This document shows positions 8,450 through 17,911 of a stretch of 64,000 nt of DNA, piece after piece. Under the pieces are notes generated by a model. It ran no database searches. It had not been told where the DNA came from and saw only the letters and a program-made list of their open reading frames with translations. Source of the DNA: Evansella caseinilytica (lineage in GTDB: Bacteria; Bacillota; Bacilli; Bacillales; Salisediminibacteriaceae). Position 1 is the first letter of the stretch, and the number at the start of each line of letters is the position of its first letter. The stretch is taken from assembly GCF_900107275.1 (NCBI RefSeq), contig NZ_FNPI01000019.1, forward strand, positions 1-64,000. Direction: 5' to 3'. A program made the position numbers and the translations under genes.

Positions 8450-8650
8450 CTATTTTTTGATAATCAAATAATCTCCATTTTTCAATTCAAGAATATCCGC
8501 CAGAAACGCTTCGGCAATCGCTTCTGAAAAGGCAAGCTGCTCCTCGCGATTTTCCGCCAGGATGGACAGGGAAGTGCCGCCTAAATAGCGATGGCTGTCC
8601 GTTGTAACAAAGGCAAGAATTCCTTTTATCTCCCCGCAGTCATTTCCCAT
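8450..8650 (-). CDS. small partner of the YIEGIA protein (capping-complex subunit type)
   Basis: The 66-residue protein (MGNDCGEIKGILAFVTTDSH ... ILELKNGDYLIIKK) overlaps the end of the YIEGIA-family gene by 11 bp, so the two are translationally coupled. In spore formers a protein of this size regularly follows the YIEGIA gene and is annotated as a capping-complex subunit for it. The assignment rests on size, order and a remembered family description. It lies between YIEGIA and receptor operon 1. Confidence 0.7.
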   Translation of the reverse strand: MGNDCGEIKGILAFVTTDSHRYLGGTSLSILAENREEQLAFSEAIAEAFLADILELKNGDYLIIKK

Positions 8651-9572
8651 GATGGTGATTTCCTCCTGTCAAGTTTAGTAACTCCGGATTTTTCTTCACT
8701 GTTTCCAATAAAGGAGTAAGCAAAATGGTTTCCTTCAGCAAATCAAAATTTTTGATGATCGGGACAAGCGCAATGACGATTTTACCATTGGCCGGGTCTT
8801 GAACACTGTAGAGCTTCTTCTGACCCAATCGCCGCGTAACCTCGAATAATATCGCCTGCCGCTGTCCACCGTTCAGAAGCGGAATCAGAAAATGTTCTTT
8901 GTTTGGATGGATAATCGCCGCCAGTCCGTCTTCCAAGTACCAACCCTTTGCCTCTTCACGTCCAAGCAGATGGGAAACAAACATTCCGTCAACAAACAGA
9001 TCGGAGCCTCTGATTTCAATTTTCCCCTGAGTCACCGTGGCGATATCCCGCAGCTTTTGCCGTTTTGTGAAGTATTTCAACACATAAAACAGCAAAATTC
9101 CTGCCGCTGAACCAGCTGCCACTTCCACCCAAATGGTGGAATCCGTCAATGTCTGCAGCAGCATAATCGTGAGCGACGTTGTAAACGAAACAAGCAGCGT
9201 AATGTAGTTTCGAGCTTCGAAGATTTTGGAAATACCGTCAATATATGCATCGCCCCGCTTTGTATATTCATCGCCCTCAAGGTCGAGCAAGCTTTCCCGT
9301 TCTATTTTTCTCACTTCGCGAAAATGCTGGATCGCCAAGGCAAGAAAGGTAACTGCCGTAAATTCTTTTTCCATCAATGTCGGTATGATAAATGCGCCAA
9401 TGGCGGCGGCAAGTCCGCCGGTAACAACATGAATCAAATAACCGTTTGGGTAGTTAGGATACTGCCTGTAGTCCAGTTTGATTGAGATGATTCTTACCAA
9501 TGTTCCGATGAGAGTAGCGGTAATAATGATGACTAAATGCTCAGGTGAAAGAACGTCGTTGTTATCCGGCAT
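8640..9572 (-). CDS. YIEGIA-family membrane protein
   Basis: The 310-residue product has N-terminal hydrophobic helices (residues about 10-27, 48-65, 73-95), a polar segment carrying the family signature as YIDGISKIFEARNYITLL, further helices around 135-165, and a C-terminal soluble domain (GKIEIRGSDLFVDGMFVSHLLGREEAKGWYL). The family is confined to spore formers; its biochemical role is not established to my knowledge. RBS AAGGAG precedes the ATG. It heads a two-gene unit with its small partner. Confidence 0.8.
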   Translation of the reverse strand: MPDNNDVLSPEHLVIIITATLIGTLVRIISIKLDYRQYPNYPNGYLIHVVTGGLAAAIGAFIIPTLMEKEFTAVTFLALAIQHFREVRKIERESLLDLEGDEYTKRGDAYIDGISKIFEARNYITLLVSFTTSLTIMLLQTLTDSTIWVEVAAGSAAGILLFYVLKYFTKRQKLRDIATVTQGKIEIRGSDLFVDGMFVSHLLGREEAKGWYLEDGLAAIIHPNKEHFLIPLLNGGQRQAILFEVTRRLGQKKLYSVQDPANGKIVIALVPIIKNFDLLKETILLTPLLETVKKNPELLNLTGGNHHHGK

Positions 9573-9979
9573 CGATATATCTCCTTATGAAACAGTTTTG
9601 CTACTATTGCAGCCTGTCGCAGTTTATGCATAGTGATTGACTTGAACAGCCATTGATCGTGTGTATTCTTAACTTGAAGAGGCGATCTTTTTTGAACACA
9701 CACGATTAGAATCTGTCAGCGGATAATTTTTATTCAGCAAACGAGCTCCTGTTTTACAAGATTCGTGTAAATGCAGGAATTTTTCCTGGCACAGACGAAT
9801 GAAGCCGCTCGGGAAAAGCAATACTAATATAACGTACAGCTTCCTCCTATTTACGGAACAGCACATCGGTATGAGGAAGCGCCGGTCCCGGAGCAGCGTT
9901 CGAGGGAGGCTTCTTGATAATTACGAGCCAAACCATTTTTTCACGGGATTGCATTTTTCATTGAGGTGGATGAACATTG
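9573..9979. other. intergenic region between divergent YIEGIA and xanthine dehydrogenase genes
   Basis: This 407-bp stretch must hold the promoters for both directions but I see no convincing SigA pair. A hairpin at 9656-9706 (arms ATCGTGTGT and ACACACGAT, enclosing TTCAAAAAAGATCG on the minus strand) resembles a worn member of the GTTCAAAAAGAT hairpin family. A TTGAGGTGG site lies before the dehydrogenase start. Confidence 0.5.
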
Positions 9980-12298
9980 ATGAGTCAAAGTATCGGAAAA
10001 AGCATTTACCGCAAAGAGGCATTGGAAAAAGTGACAGGCAAAGCGAAATATACCGACGATTATCCTGCTGCTGGAACGTTGCACGTCAAATTGGCCGTAA
10101 GTCCATACGCTCATGCCAGGATCATTGCCATTGACACATCCAAAGCGGGCGAAGTGCCAGGTGTCCGCGCCATACTCCTTGGACAGCCGTTCCCGCTGAC
10201 CGGAGAAGAAATCAAGGACCGTCCGCCGCTAGCTTTCGAGCGGGTTCGCTATCACGGCGAACCGGTTGCTGCTGTTGTCGCGGACACGCCGCACCAGGCC
10301 AAACGGGCGGCAGAATTAATAGCGGTGACATATGAACCGCTGCCAGTAATTAATTCTCCACGGGAAGCACTTCAACCAGATGCGGTTCTGATACATGAAA
10401 ACTTGGAAACTTACGAAAAAATTGAACATGTTTATCCGGAAGCAAAAACAAACATCGCCGATCGTACGAAAATCCGCAAAGGCAATATGGAACAAGGGTG
10501 GACAGAAAGCGATGTAACCCTTGAAGCGTCATTCTCCTTATCCCCTTCTGATCATATCGCCATGGAAACGAGATGTGTCACAGCGGAAATTCGCCCGGAC
10601 GGTTTCGTTGTTTTTTCTTCTTCTACTCAATCCCCCTATATGATCATGGAATTAATGAGCAGATATTTTCAGCTGGAAAAAGGAAAAATTATCGTGAACA
10701 CTCCATTTGTAGGGGGAGGATATGGCGGAAAAGTCGCCGTACAGCTGGAATTGATCGCTTATCTGGCAACACTCGCTGTGGGGGGACGGCCAGTCAAGCT
10801 GCTGAACACCCGCGAAGAGGATATGATCACTTCTCCAGTACATATCGGACTTGATGCCGATATCAAACTTGGAGCAACGCAGGAGGGAAAACTGAAGGTA
10901 GCACAGATAACGTATCTGTTTGATACCGGTGCGTATTCCGATAAAGGAGTCACCATCAGCAGAGCGGCAGCAATTACTTGTACAGGCCCTTACCAACTGG
11001 AAAATATTTGGTGCGATTCCCTCTGTGTATATACGAATCATCCATACGCAACAGCATACAGAGGCTTCAGCCACGCCGAGCTGTTGTTTGTTTTTGAGCG
11101 GGCTATGGATATGCTGGCGAAAAAGCTGAATATCGATCCGCTGGAGTTGCGTAGAATAAACGCATTTTTACCAGGAGCCACAACGCCAACACAAATCCGC
11201 CTTAACGAAAGCACCGTCGGAAACCTACCGCAATGCATCGATCGTCTTAAACAGTTGATGAACTGGAAGGAAGGGCAGGTGACACAGGTAAACGGCCGGA
11301 AAATACGGGTGAAAGGCGTGAGCTGTATATGGAAGACATCAACGATTGATACCGAAGCCAGCTCCGGAGTCGTATTAACTTTTAATGTTGACGGCAGTGT
11401 CAACATCCTCTCCGGAATTGTGGAAATCGGAACAGGAACAAAGACAATACTTGCCCAATTGCTGGCGGAAAAGCTGAAAATGGATATTAAAAAAATCCAT
11501 GTCAAAATGGAAGTAGACACACAGACAACACCAAAGCATTGGAAAACCGTCGCCAGCAGAGGAACGCTGATGGCGGGGAGGGCATTGCTGAAAGCGGCTG
11601 ACGATGCCGTTGTCCAATTGAAGGACACAGCGTCGCGCGTGCTGATGTGCTCACCGGATGATTTGGAAGTGGCAAATGACATGATCTACGTTCGCGATGA
11701 ACCGGATACTTTCATTCATGTAAAAGATGTTTGCCACGGCTATAAATACCCAAGCGGTCATTCCATCGGCGGTCAGGTCATCGGAAGGGGAAACTATATA
11801 TTGCGGCATTTAACACATATTGATCACGAAACCGGAGCCGGTAGGCCGGGACCGGAGTACACGGTAGGAGCCCAGGGTGTGGAGGTTGAGTTTGATACGA
11901 AAGAATTCACATATAAAGTCCTGAAAGCGTTCGCTGTCATCGATATCGGCAAAGTGCTGAACAAAAAAGCGGCAGAAGGGCAGGTCATGGGGGCGATGAG
12001 CATGGGCTTAAATTTCGGCAGCAGTGAAACATTTGTCGTCAGCGATGACGGGATCATTCTCAATCCGCGACTACGTACATACGTTCCTTTCAGGTATGGC
12101 GATCATCCGGAATATCTCGTTCATTTTCTTGAAACACCACATATCGACGGCCCATTCGGCGCGCGCGGTGTCGGAGAACATGGCTTAATCGGCATGCCGG
12201 CCGCACTGGCAAACAGCCTGTCCATCGCTTCCGGAGTGGAGTTAACGATGCTGCCGCTGACTCCGGAATCCATTTGGAAGGAAACAGGTGGTGGGTGA
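9980..12298 (+). CDS. xanthine dehydrogenase-type molybdenum-binding large subunit
   Basis: The 772-residue protein is the molybdopterin-binding catalytic chain of a xanthine oxidase-family hydroxylase. It opens with the small hammerhead domain (GKAKYTDDYPAAGTLHVKL) and carries GGGYGGKVAVQLE, the PYATAYRGFSHAEL loop and the C-terminal GPFGARGVGEHG with the catalytic Glu. The loop has RGF and not the Cys-containing AYRCSFR of CO dehydrogenase, so a purine or other heterocycle substrate is more likely than CO. It is the first of three overlapping genes in the order Mo - FAD - FeS. No dedicated maturation gene is adjacent. Subunit class is sure; substrate is inferred. Confidence 0.9.
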   Translation: MSQSIGKSIYRKEALEKVTGKAKYTDDYPAAGTLHVKLAVSPYAHARIIAIDTSKAGEVPGVRAILLGQPFPLTGEEIKDRPPLAFERVRYHGEPVAAVVADTPHQAKRAAELIAVTYEPLPVINSPREALQPDAVLIHENLETYEKIEHVYPEAKTNIADRTKIRKGNMEQGWTESDVTLEASFSLSPSDHIAMETRCVTAEIRPDGFVVFSSSTQSPYMIMELMSRYFQLEKGKIIVNTPFVGGGYGGKVAVQLELIAYLATLAVGGRPVKLLNTREEDMITSPVHIGLDADIKLGATQEGKLKVAQITYLFDTGAYSDKGVTISRAAAITCTGPYQLENIWCDSLCVYTNHPYATAYRGFSHAELLFVFERAMDMLAKKLNIDPLELRRINAFLPGATTPTQIRLNESTVGNLPQCIDRLKQLMNWKEGQVTQVNGRKIRVKGVSCIWKTSTIDTEASSGVVLTFNVDGSVNILSGIVEIGTGTKTILAQLLAEKLKMDIKKIHVKMEVDTQTTPKHWKTVASRGTLMAGRALLKAADDAVVQLKDTASRVLMCSPDDLEVANDMIYVRDEPDTFIHVKDVCHGYKYPSGHSIGGQVIGRGNYILRHLTHIDHETGAGRPGPEYTVGAQGVEVEFDTKEFTYKVLKAFAVIDIGKVLNKKAAEGQVMGAMSMGLNFGSSETFVVSDDGIILNPRLRTYVPFRYGDHPEYLVHFLETPHIDGPFGARGVGEHGLIGMPAALANSLSIASGVELTMLPLTPESIWKETGGG

Positions 12299-13141
12299 AT
12301 GCTTTCGTTTGATTTTGAATATTACAAGCCAGCTTCGATTGACGAAGCAGTGCAACTATTCCAGTCTCTCGATAGGCAGGGAAAGAACCCTAGCTATATT
12401 TCCGGGGGAACAGAACTGATCACCCTCGGAAGAGTAAATAAAATCGTCACCGGTGCGGTGATTGATATCAAAGCGATCCCGGAGTGTCTTGTCTTAGAAA
12501 AGCAAGGGACTCAGCTCGTATTCGGAGCAGCGCAATCATTGACAGTTGTTCGCGAGAAGCAGTTCTTTCCGTTATTGAGCAAGGCTATCGTCGAAATCGC
12601 CGACCACACTGCAAGAAATAAAATCACGTTAGGCGGTAACATCTGTGCAAATATTATTTACAGAGAAGCGGTTCTGCCGCTTTTATTAACGGACAGCACG
12701 TTAGCGGTGGCTGGGCTGAACGGCTTGATACAGTACCCGATAAACGATATTTTTCAGCAAACATTGCAGTTGGACCGGGGAGAATTCCTCGTTCAAGTAA
12801 TCACACATAAACAGGAGACTGAACTTCCGTTCGTATGCTTGAAAAAACGAAGACAATGGGATGTCGGGTATCCGCTGTTGACAGCAGCGGCATTGAATAA
12901 AAACGGACAAATCAAGCTGGCGATCAGCGGATTATGTTCTTTTCCTTTTCGTGATAAACGCATGGAATATAGCCTGAACAACCGGTCGTTATCCATGAAA
13001 GCAAGAATCGAAGAAGCTGTCAGCCGCATTCCCGCACCGGTTCTCAACGATGTTCACGGTTCTGCGGAGTACAGGGTATTCGTACTAGAAAATACGTTGC
13101 AGGAAATATTGGCGGAGTGGGAGGGTGCAGGGGATGCATAA
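12299..13141 (+). CDS. FAD-binding subunit of the xanthine dehydrogenase-type complex
   Basis: The 280-residue chain has the FAD-binding domain opening FEYYKPASIDEAVQLF, the SGGTELI loop near residue 39, and the second flavin motif NKITLGGNICA around residue 104, followed by the CO dehydrogenase flavoprotein C-terminal domain. It passes electrons from the iron-sulphur subunit to NAD or another acceptor. Its ATG begins at the base after the stop of the large subunit, and its end overlaps the next gene, so the three are one operon. Slightly short for the family but complete. Confidence 0.9.
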   Translation: MLSFDFEYYKPASIDEAVQLFQSLDRQGKNPSYISGGTELITLGRVNKIVTGAVIDIKAIPECLVLEKQGTQLVFGAAQSLTVVREKQFFPLLSKAIVEIADHTARNKITLGGNICANIIYREAVLPLLLTDSTLAVAGLNGLIQYPINDIFQQTLQLDRGEFLVQVITHKQETELPFVCLKKRRQWDVGYPLLTAAALNKNGQIKLAISGLCSFPFRDKRMEYSLNNRSLSMKARIEEAVSRIPAPVLNDVHGSAEYRVFVLENTLQEILAEWEGAGDA

Positions 13142-13613
13142 CCATACATCGGCGGAAATCACACTGAATATCAACAACGAAGATCGTACCGTCTACGTAA
13201 GAAACGCAGACACACTATTATATGCATTAAGGGAAAAACTTGGATTGACCGGAGCAAAACCAGGCTGTTTAAACGGCGATTGCGGGGCATGCACCATCAT
13301 TGTTGACGGCGATCCGATGAAGTCTTGTTTAATGCTTGCAGTTGAAGCGCAAGGCAAAAGCATCATCACCGTGGAAGGACTGCAAAACACCGCTATCCAG
13401 ACAGAATTCATCGATAAGTTCGCCTTTCAATGCGGCTATTGCACCCCGGGATTTATTATGAATTGCCATGCTCTGATGACAAAATATCCGGATGCCGATG
13501 ATTCGGTAATCAAGGACTGGCTGGAATCAAACATTTGCCGCTGTACCGGATATCAGGAAATCGAAGCGGCAATAAAAGCTGCATTAGCCGCCGCAAAGGG
13601 GGAACCCGGATGA
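13134..13613 (+). CDS. 2Fe-2S subunit of the xanthine dehydrogenase-type complex
   Basis: The 159-residue protein holds two [2Fe-2S] clusters. The plant-ferredoxin-type site is GCLNGDCGACTIIVDG followed by SCLMLA, and the helical-domain site is FQCGYCTPGFIMN with SNICRCTGYQEIE. All eight cysteines are present. The ATG at 13134 has GGGAGG nine bases upstream; the GTG at 13125 is a less likely start. The gene overlaps the FAD subunit by 8 bp and closes the operon. Confidence 0.93.
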   Translation: MHNHTSAEITLNINNEDRTVYVRNADTLLYALREKLGLTGAKPGCLNGDCGACTIIVDGDPMKSCLMLAVEAQGKSIITVEGLQNTAIQTEFIDKFAFQCGYCTPGFIMNCHALMTKYPDADDSVIKDWLESNICRCTGYQEIEAAIKAALAAAKGEPG

Positions 13614-13658
13614 AACGAAAAGAAATGGATTTACGAGAAAAAGTGACGATAGTCTTCG

Positions 13659-13934
13659 CTATTGTTGACGTCGCTGCAATTGCTGCGCTTGCAGCAACTG
13701 CTGTAACGCCTGCTGCAGAAGGTGCTGCACTTGCCGATACTGATGTTGTTGCGACGGCTGCGCACTGTTCTGCGCCTGCTGTACTTGTTGTGTCGCTTGC
13801 TGCACTTGCTGCTGGGCTCGTTGAATCGCCTGCTGGTTCATTTGCTCCGTCACTTCCCGGACGGACTGTAGCGCCTGCTGAATCGTTTGCTGCGCTTGTT
13901 CCGCCGCTTCCTGCGCTTGCTGGTTCCACTGCAT
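13659..13934 (-). CDS. glutamine/alanine-rich low-complexity protein
   Basis: The minus-strand frame has a perfect GGAGG 7 nt before its ATG and codes for 91 residues, roughly half Gln, with repeated QQAQQ and QQVQQATQQVQQ blocks in likely helical heptads. The plus-strand frame covering the same bases continues from the end of the dehydrogenase operon but is Ala-rich by mirror composition and has no ribosome site, so I reject it. The gene converges on the dehydrogenase operon and is divergent from receptor operon 2. Gln-rich small proteins are common in spore coats; that role is a guess. Confidence 0.65.
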   Translation of the reverse strand: MQWNQQAQEAAEQAQQTIQQALQSVREVTEQMNQQAIQRAQQQVQQATQQVQQAQNSAQPSQQHQYRQVQHLLQQALQQLLQAQQLQRRQQ

Positions 13935-14129
13935 GTTTATTCCTCCAGCGCCAAGTGGCTTTTTCTTTAGAATCCCATTATCACAAAAAGTTATGCAAGG
14001 ATGCCGGAGAGAAAGCGCAAGCGGAGGGACATCCGCGCCCAGAACGAAGCGGACGCGGGCAATGGAAAATCGCCGTCATAAATAGGACGATTCCGGAAAT
14101 AGTAACTAATAGAGAAGGGATAACAGCTT

Positions 14130-15458
14130 ATGGATGCGATTCTATCAGAAATAACAAACAAATTTGCAGAGAACGAAGATTTTTTTATCGAACGAAGCGA
14201 GCTGCTTGACGTTCCTGTATTTTTTCTCGGATTTCATTCACTCATTGACTTGACGAAAACAAAAACAAACATTCAAAGGAACATAAATCATACCATTGCC
14301 ACCAAGGCGTCATTAGAAGATTGTTTAACTCTCCTAGGCGAAGAGAAAAATGTTGAAGATGCAGCTTTATCAATCCTGGAAGGAAAATTAATTATCTGTC
14401 TCGAGGTTGATTCGAAATGTATTGTGACAGCGCCTGTTTCCAAGCCGCTCAACCGTTCGATTGAACCTCCCACAAATGAAAATGTTCTGCTAGGATCATT
14501 AAATTCCTTTACGGAAGAACTTGAAGCAAACCTCGGTCTCGTCCGTAAACAAATCCTCTCGGAGCATTTGCGTTCCAAAAGCTTTACAGTTGGCCGCACA
14601 CAAAAAAAGAAGCTTTCATTGCTCTATTTGGAAGACAGCACTGACAGGAAGCTCGTGCAGCAAGTTATCAAACGCATCGAAGCAAATCAGGAGAAAGCAA
14701 TCCAAAACATCCAGAGTCTGGCCAAAGCCCTAGGATTTTCCTCTTGGGGAATCGTATCCAAATTTAATATAACGGAGCTGCCCCAGGAAGCTGTTTTTTA
14801 TTTAAAAAAGGGAAGAGTCGTCCTTTTTCTCGATCAATTTCCTGCGGCGCTGATTCTCCCGAAACTGCTGTGGGATATGTTTGTCTTGGAATCCGATAAC
14901 AATCATCCTGCTCCGATGATGATCGCATTGCGTCTGCTTCGGATTTTCGGAGCATTAATTACCCTGATTTTACCAGGTTTATACGTCGCACTCGTTGCCA
15001 TTAACCCGGAAATACTACAAATTGAGCTTGCCTTGTCCATCGCCAAGAGCAGGGAAGGTGTTCCATATCCGGCGTTTGTGGAGATCATCATCATGCTAAT
15101 TGTTTTAGAATTGATCCTGGAAGCCAGCGCAAGGCTGCCGAAAACAATTGGGCCGACTATCACGATGGTGGGAGGAATCATTCTTGGTCAAGCGGTGGTA
15201 GAAGCAAAGCTAGTGAGCAATTTACTGATTATTATTCTTGCGGCAACGACAATCGCCACATCGACCGTCATTGGGTTTCAAAACTTGCTTACCATACGCT
15301 TATGCAAATATGCCATGGTCATTCTCGCTTCTATATTCGGGGTTTTAGGGATCATCTCAGGCCTCGTTCTTATTAGTGCATATTTAGCAAGTATCAAAAG
15401 CTTTAGCATTCCATTTCTGCATATACAATCCACAAAGGATGAAGCTGATCATGGATAA
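14130..15458 (+). CDS. GerA-type germinant receptor A subunit, operon 2
   Basis: At 442 residues this A subunit is shorter than those of operons 1 and 3 (about 520-540), lacking the basic N-terminal tail. The N-terminal domain is visible as DCLTLLGEEKNVEDAALSIL and PPTNENVLLGSLNSFTEELE. The membrane half carries RLLRIFGALITLILPGLYVALVA, SREGVPYPAFVEIIIMLIVLELILEASARLP and GGIILGQAVVEAKLVSN. The ATG follows a loosely spaced GAAGGG. It starts the plus-strand operon A-B-C. The germinant is unknown. Confidence 0.9.
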   Translation: MDAILSEITNKFAENEDFFIERSELLDVPVFFLGFHSLIDLTKTKTNIQRNINHTIATKASLEDCLTLLGEEKNVEDAALSILEGKLIICLEVDSKCIVTAPVSKPLNRSIEPPTNENVLLGSLNSFTEELEANLGLVRKQILSEHLRSKSFTVGRTQKKKLSLLYLEDSTDRKLVQQVIKRIEANQEKAIQNIQSLAKALGFSSWGIVSKFNITELPQEAVFYLKKGRVVLFLDQFPAALILPKLLWDMFVLESDNNHPAPMMIALRLLRIFGALITLILPGLYVALVAINPEILQIELALSIAKSREGVPYPAFVEIIIMLIVLELILEASARLPKTIGPTITMVGGIILGQAVVEAKLVSNLLIIILAATTIATSTVIGFQNLLTIRLCKYAMVILASIFGVLGIISGLVLISAYLASIKSFSIPFLHIQSTKDEADHG

Positions 15459-16527
15459 AAGCCTGCACGTTATCGTGATGTATATTCTAACCCATTTAGC
15501 ACTCATCTTTTTTGTGTACCCCGGAAACATCATCGACAGTACAACGCAAGGACATTGGGCAGCAATCTTTATTGGAGTAGCCGTTCACTTCATCTTTATC
15601 TACCTGTACATGAAAGGACTAAGCTTTTTTCCGAAAAAAGATTTGATCAGCATTTATTTCGGCGCGGGAAAAATCGTGTCGATTATCTTTTTACTGCCAC
15701 TGGCTTGCTATCTGCTAATGATTAATATCATTACAATCCGGGCCTATTCTGAAATCATTACGATTGTGTTTTTATCGAATACACCTTTATGGGCCATCAT
15801 GGCATTGCTGCTGTCGATCTCAACTTTCATCGCCATATCCGGTATCGAAACGATTTTTCGTACTGGTATACTGTTGATGATTCTTTTTCTTCCACCTGTA
15901 TTGTTCGTCTTTTTTGCCTCTTTTCAAAACGTTGACTGGCATTATTTTCTGCCACTCAACAGTGATTTAGGCTTTTTTGCCAAGCGAGAATTCTATCAAA
16001 GCTTCTTTGCTTTTTCCGGCGGCTTTATCTTTTTAGGTTTTGTTCAACCATATTTTTCTTACAGCAGAAAAAAAATCTTACTTGCAGCAGTTGCTCTCGT
16101 TCCTTTTTTCATCTTTTCTGTCTACATTCCGATTTTAACGTTTGGACAGGCGACAGCCTCCTTGTTTACCCTTCCATACGTCGTAGTGGTGGACACGATC
16201 AATATCAACTGGCTCATGTTTGACAGAGTTACCATGTTCTTTTTGCTCAGTCTAATCACCTTTATTTTCCTTTTTATTTCCCTAATCCAGTGGAAAACCG
16301 TTCGCATCATCAACAAGTGCATTCCAGCGGTAAACAGCGTTTATGTTATCGTTGCCCTTTCCCTATTTACTTATCTCGTTTGTTTATTTATCCCGAATTG
16401 GAAAGAGGTTAAAAATCTTTTTTGGTGGAATTCCATGTTACGCTTTTACATCTTAATAGCTATTCCCATATCCGTATATATGATCGGGCTGCATTCAAAG
16501 AGGGGAGGCAAACAGAATGATGGTTAA
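15451..16527 (+). CDS. GerB-type spore germination permease, operon 2
   Basis: The 358-residue permease has about ten membrane helices beginning LHVIVMYILTHLALIFFVYP. The ATG at 15451 overlaps the stop of the A subunit by 8 bp and has AAAGGATG upstream; the ATG at 15439 lies directly on that site. Aromatic content is high (FLPPVLFVFFASF), typical of the family. Coupled with the A and C genes on both sides. Confidence 0.9.
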   Translation: MDKSLHVIVMYILTHLALIFFVYPGNIIDSTTQGHWAAIFIGVAVHFIFIYLYMKGLSFFPKKDLISIYFGAGKIVSIIFLLPLACYLLMINIITIRAYSEIITIVFLSNTPLWAIMALLLSISTFIAISGIETIFRTGILLMILFLPPVLFVFFASFQNVDWHYFLPLNSDLGFFAKREFYQSFFAFSGGFIFLGFVQPYFSYSRKKILLAAVALVPFFIFSVYIPILTFGQATASLFTLPYVVVVDTININWLMFDRVTMFFLLSLITFIFLFISLIQWKTVRIINKCIPAVNSVYVIVALSLFTYLVCLFIPNWKEVKNLFWWNSMLRFYILIAIPISVYMIGLHSKRGGKQNDG

Positions 16528-17587
16528 GTTTGTTAGAACAAGCTTGCTTATTATATGTATCACACTTCCTTTGAGCGGTTGTTGGGATATTAAAGATATC
16601 AATCACCGCCTGTTACCGGTGACAATGGGAATAGCGAAACAAGGAGAAGAATACGAGGTGATTCTCCAAATTCCGCAGCCGACACAAAACACAACAAAAA
16701 TTAAAATTGTCAAAGAAACAGGAAAAACGATCACGCAAGCCATTGACCGCATCAGCATGAATATGGAAAGCAGCGTCGAACTGCTGCACTTAAGAATCAT
16801 CATCATCGATAAAGAAACCGCAGAACTCGGGATAGCAGATATCCTATCCGGCTTCATTCGAGCGAGAGAGGTTTCTTCTAAAACGCTGCTTGTCATTTGT
16901 GACGAAGAACTGGATTCGTTTTTTGCGAACGTAAATGGGGCAATGGAATCAGAAAACATTGCAATTTTCGATTTTTTTGAAAAAGACAAAGGATGGACCC
17001 CTCACATTGTACTCACACGGGTTTGGGAAGCTTTCCGCAGCATTCATTCATACACAATTGATGTCGCCATACCAATCGTCGCGTCAGGGGAAAGCACCAT
17101 CATCAGCCATGTCGGATCAGCCGTCATGAAAAAAGGGAGGATGGTGGACCGCGTCACTTCGGACGAGTCATTATTATTCAATACCTTTCACGGTGAGGGA
17201 GCTGAAGGGAAAATCGAAGTGATGGACAAGGCGAGCGTTTTGATCGTTGACAGCGCAGTTAAAAATAAGCATCAATTTGTTGACAACAGACCATATCTGC
17301 AATGTCAAATCAATATCGATGTAGTGATTTTAGAAGCACAGAAGGGGGCAACGAACGAAGTCATCAAAAACGATCTTGAAAAGGCGCTTTCAAATCGTTT
17401 TAAGGAGCTTTTCGCTAAAATCCAAGCAAATAAAGCGGATATTTTAGGCTTAGGGCAATATTACCGCAGCAATATTCCAAGAACAAAGTTAAAGGAGTGG
17501 CGAACAGCTTATTATCCAGCATTAACTCTGGACGTTCAATTTCATGTCGACATCCGAAACGAAGGCTACATTAAAAATCCCTCCTAA
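16517..17587 (+). CDS. Ger(x)C family germinant receptor lipoprotein, operon 2
   Basis: The 356-residue lipoprotein has the lipobox LPLSGC, then WDIKDINHRLLPVTMGIAKQ, the mid-body SAVMKKGRMVDRVTSDESLL and a full C-terminal domain ending in LKEWRTAYYPALTLDVQFHVDI. GGGGAGG lies 8 nt before the ATG, and the gene overlaps gerB by 11 bp. It is intact and so useful as a length reference for the frameshifted copy in operon 3. Confidence 0.92.
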   Translation: MMVKFVRTSLLIICITLPLSGCWDIKDINHRLLPVTMGIAKQGEEYEVILQIPQPTQNTTKIKIVKETGKTITQAIDRISMNMESSVELLHLRIIIIDKETAELGIADILSGFIRAREVSSKTLLVICDEELDSFFANVNGAMESENIAIFDFFEKDKGWTPHIVLTRVWEAFRSIHSYTIDVAIPIVASGESTIISHVGSAVMKKGRMVDRVTSDESLLFNTFHGEGAEGKIEVMDKASVLIVDSAVKNKHQFVDNRPYLQCQINIDVVILEAQKGATNEVIKNDLEKALSNRFKELFAKIQANKADILGLGQYYRSNIPRTKLKEWRTAYYPALTLDVQFHVDIRNEGYIKNPS

Positions 17588-17752
17588 TCTCAGGCGAGCA
17601 GTTTGTTAAGATAAGCACGAGAGCATTTTGAAAAGCGGAGGCAGGAGGGCAGAGCGAACAGTACAAACATGAATCGCAGTGTATGGGGCGGCTTGTTATT
17701 TTGATAAAAAATCATCTAGTATTGTCGGAGTTAGCAAAAAAAGAATGTAAAT

Positions 17753-17790
17753 ACTTTATTACGTAAAATATAAATTTGACGTAATAAAGT
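17753..17790. repeat. perfect 12-bp inverted repeat before the xerS-like gene
   Basis: ACTTTATTACGT (17753-17764) is repeated inverted as ACGTAATAAAGT (17779-17790) across a 14-bp AT-rich centre. It overlaps the -35 box of the gene for a tyrosine recombinase. Either an operator or a recombination core site such as those bound by XerS-type enzymes could look like this. Confidence 0.7.
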
Positions 17791-17804
17791 TAAAAAGGTA
17801 AAAT
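17776..17804 (+). promoter_or_regulatory. SigA-type promoter of the xerS-like gene
   Basis: TTGACG (17776-17781), a 17-bp spacer and TAAAAT (17799-17804) form a near-consensus vegetative promoter. The -35 lies inside the right arm of the inverted repeat, so a protein bound there would block or modulate transcription. Confidence 0.7.
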
Positions 17805-17911
17805 GAACACAGGAATGTTGCGTTTAATATACAAAAAAAAAGCAAGCGCATACTTCAGCGCGAAATCTTTAGCTGCCCGGCAGCTAAATCAAGAATTTGG
17901 AGAGATATATT

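Larger units (their letters stand above)
17588..17911. other. gene-free leader and promoter region of the xerS-like gene
   Basis: The stretch has no credible gene. It contains a perfect inverted repeat and a SigA promoter (listed separately), a leader of about 100 nt, and an 8-bp-arm hairpin TTAGCTGC/GCAGCTAA near 17870 that ends 22 nt before the start codon. Confidence 0.5.

Noticed and set aside
9669-9866. 65-codon minus-strand frame before the dehydrogenase operon
   Set aside because: No ribosome site and it crosses the worn hairpin; Cys-rich random composition.
9980-13613. Aerobic carbon monoxide dehydrogenase as identity of the molybdenum operon
   Set aside because: The active-site loop reads AYRGFS and not AYRCSFR, so the xanthine-dehydrogenase side of the family fits better.
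13535-14209. 224-codon Ala-rich plus-strand frame after the dehydrogenase operon
   Set aside because: It has no ribosome site, its composition is the mirror of the Gln-rich minus-strand gene, and the latter has a perfect GGAGG.
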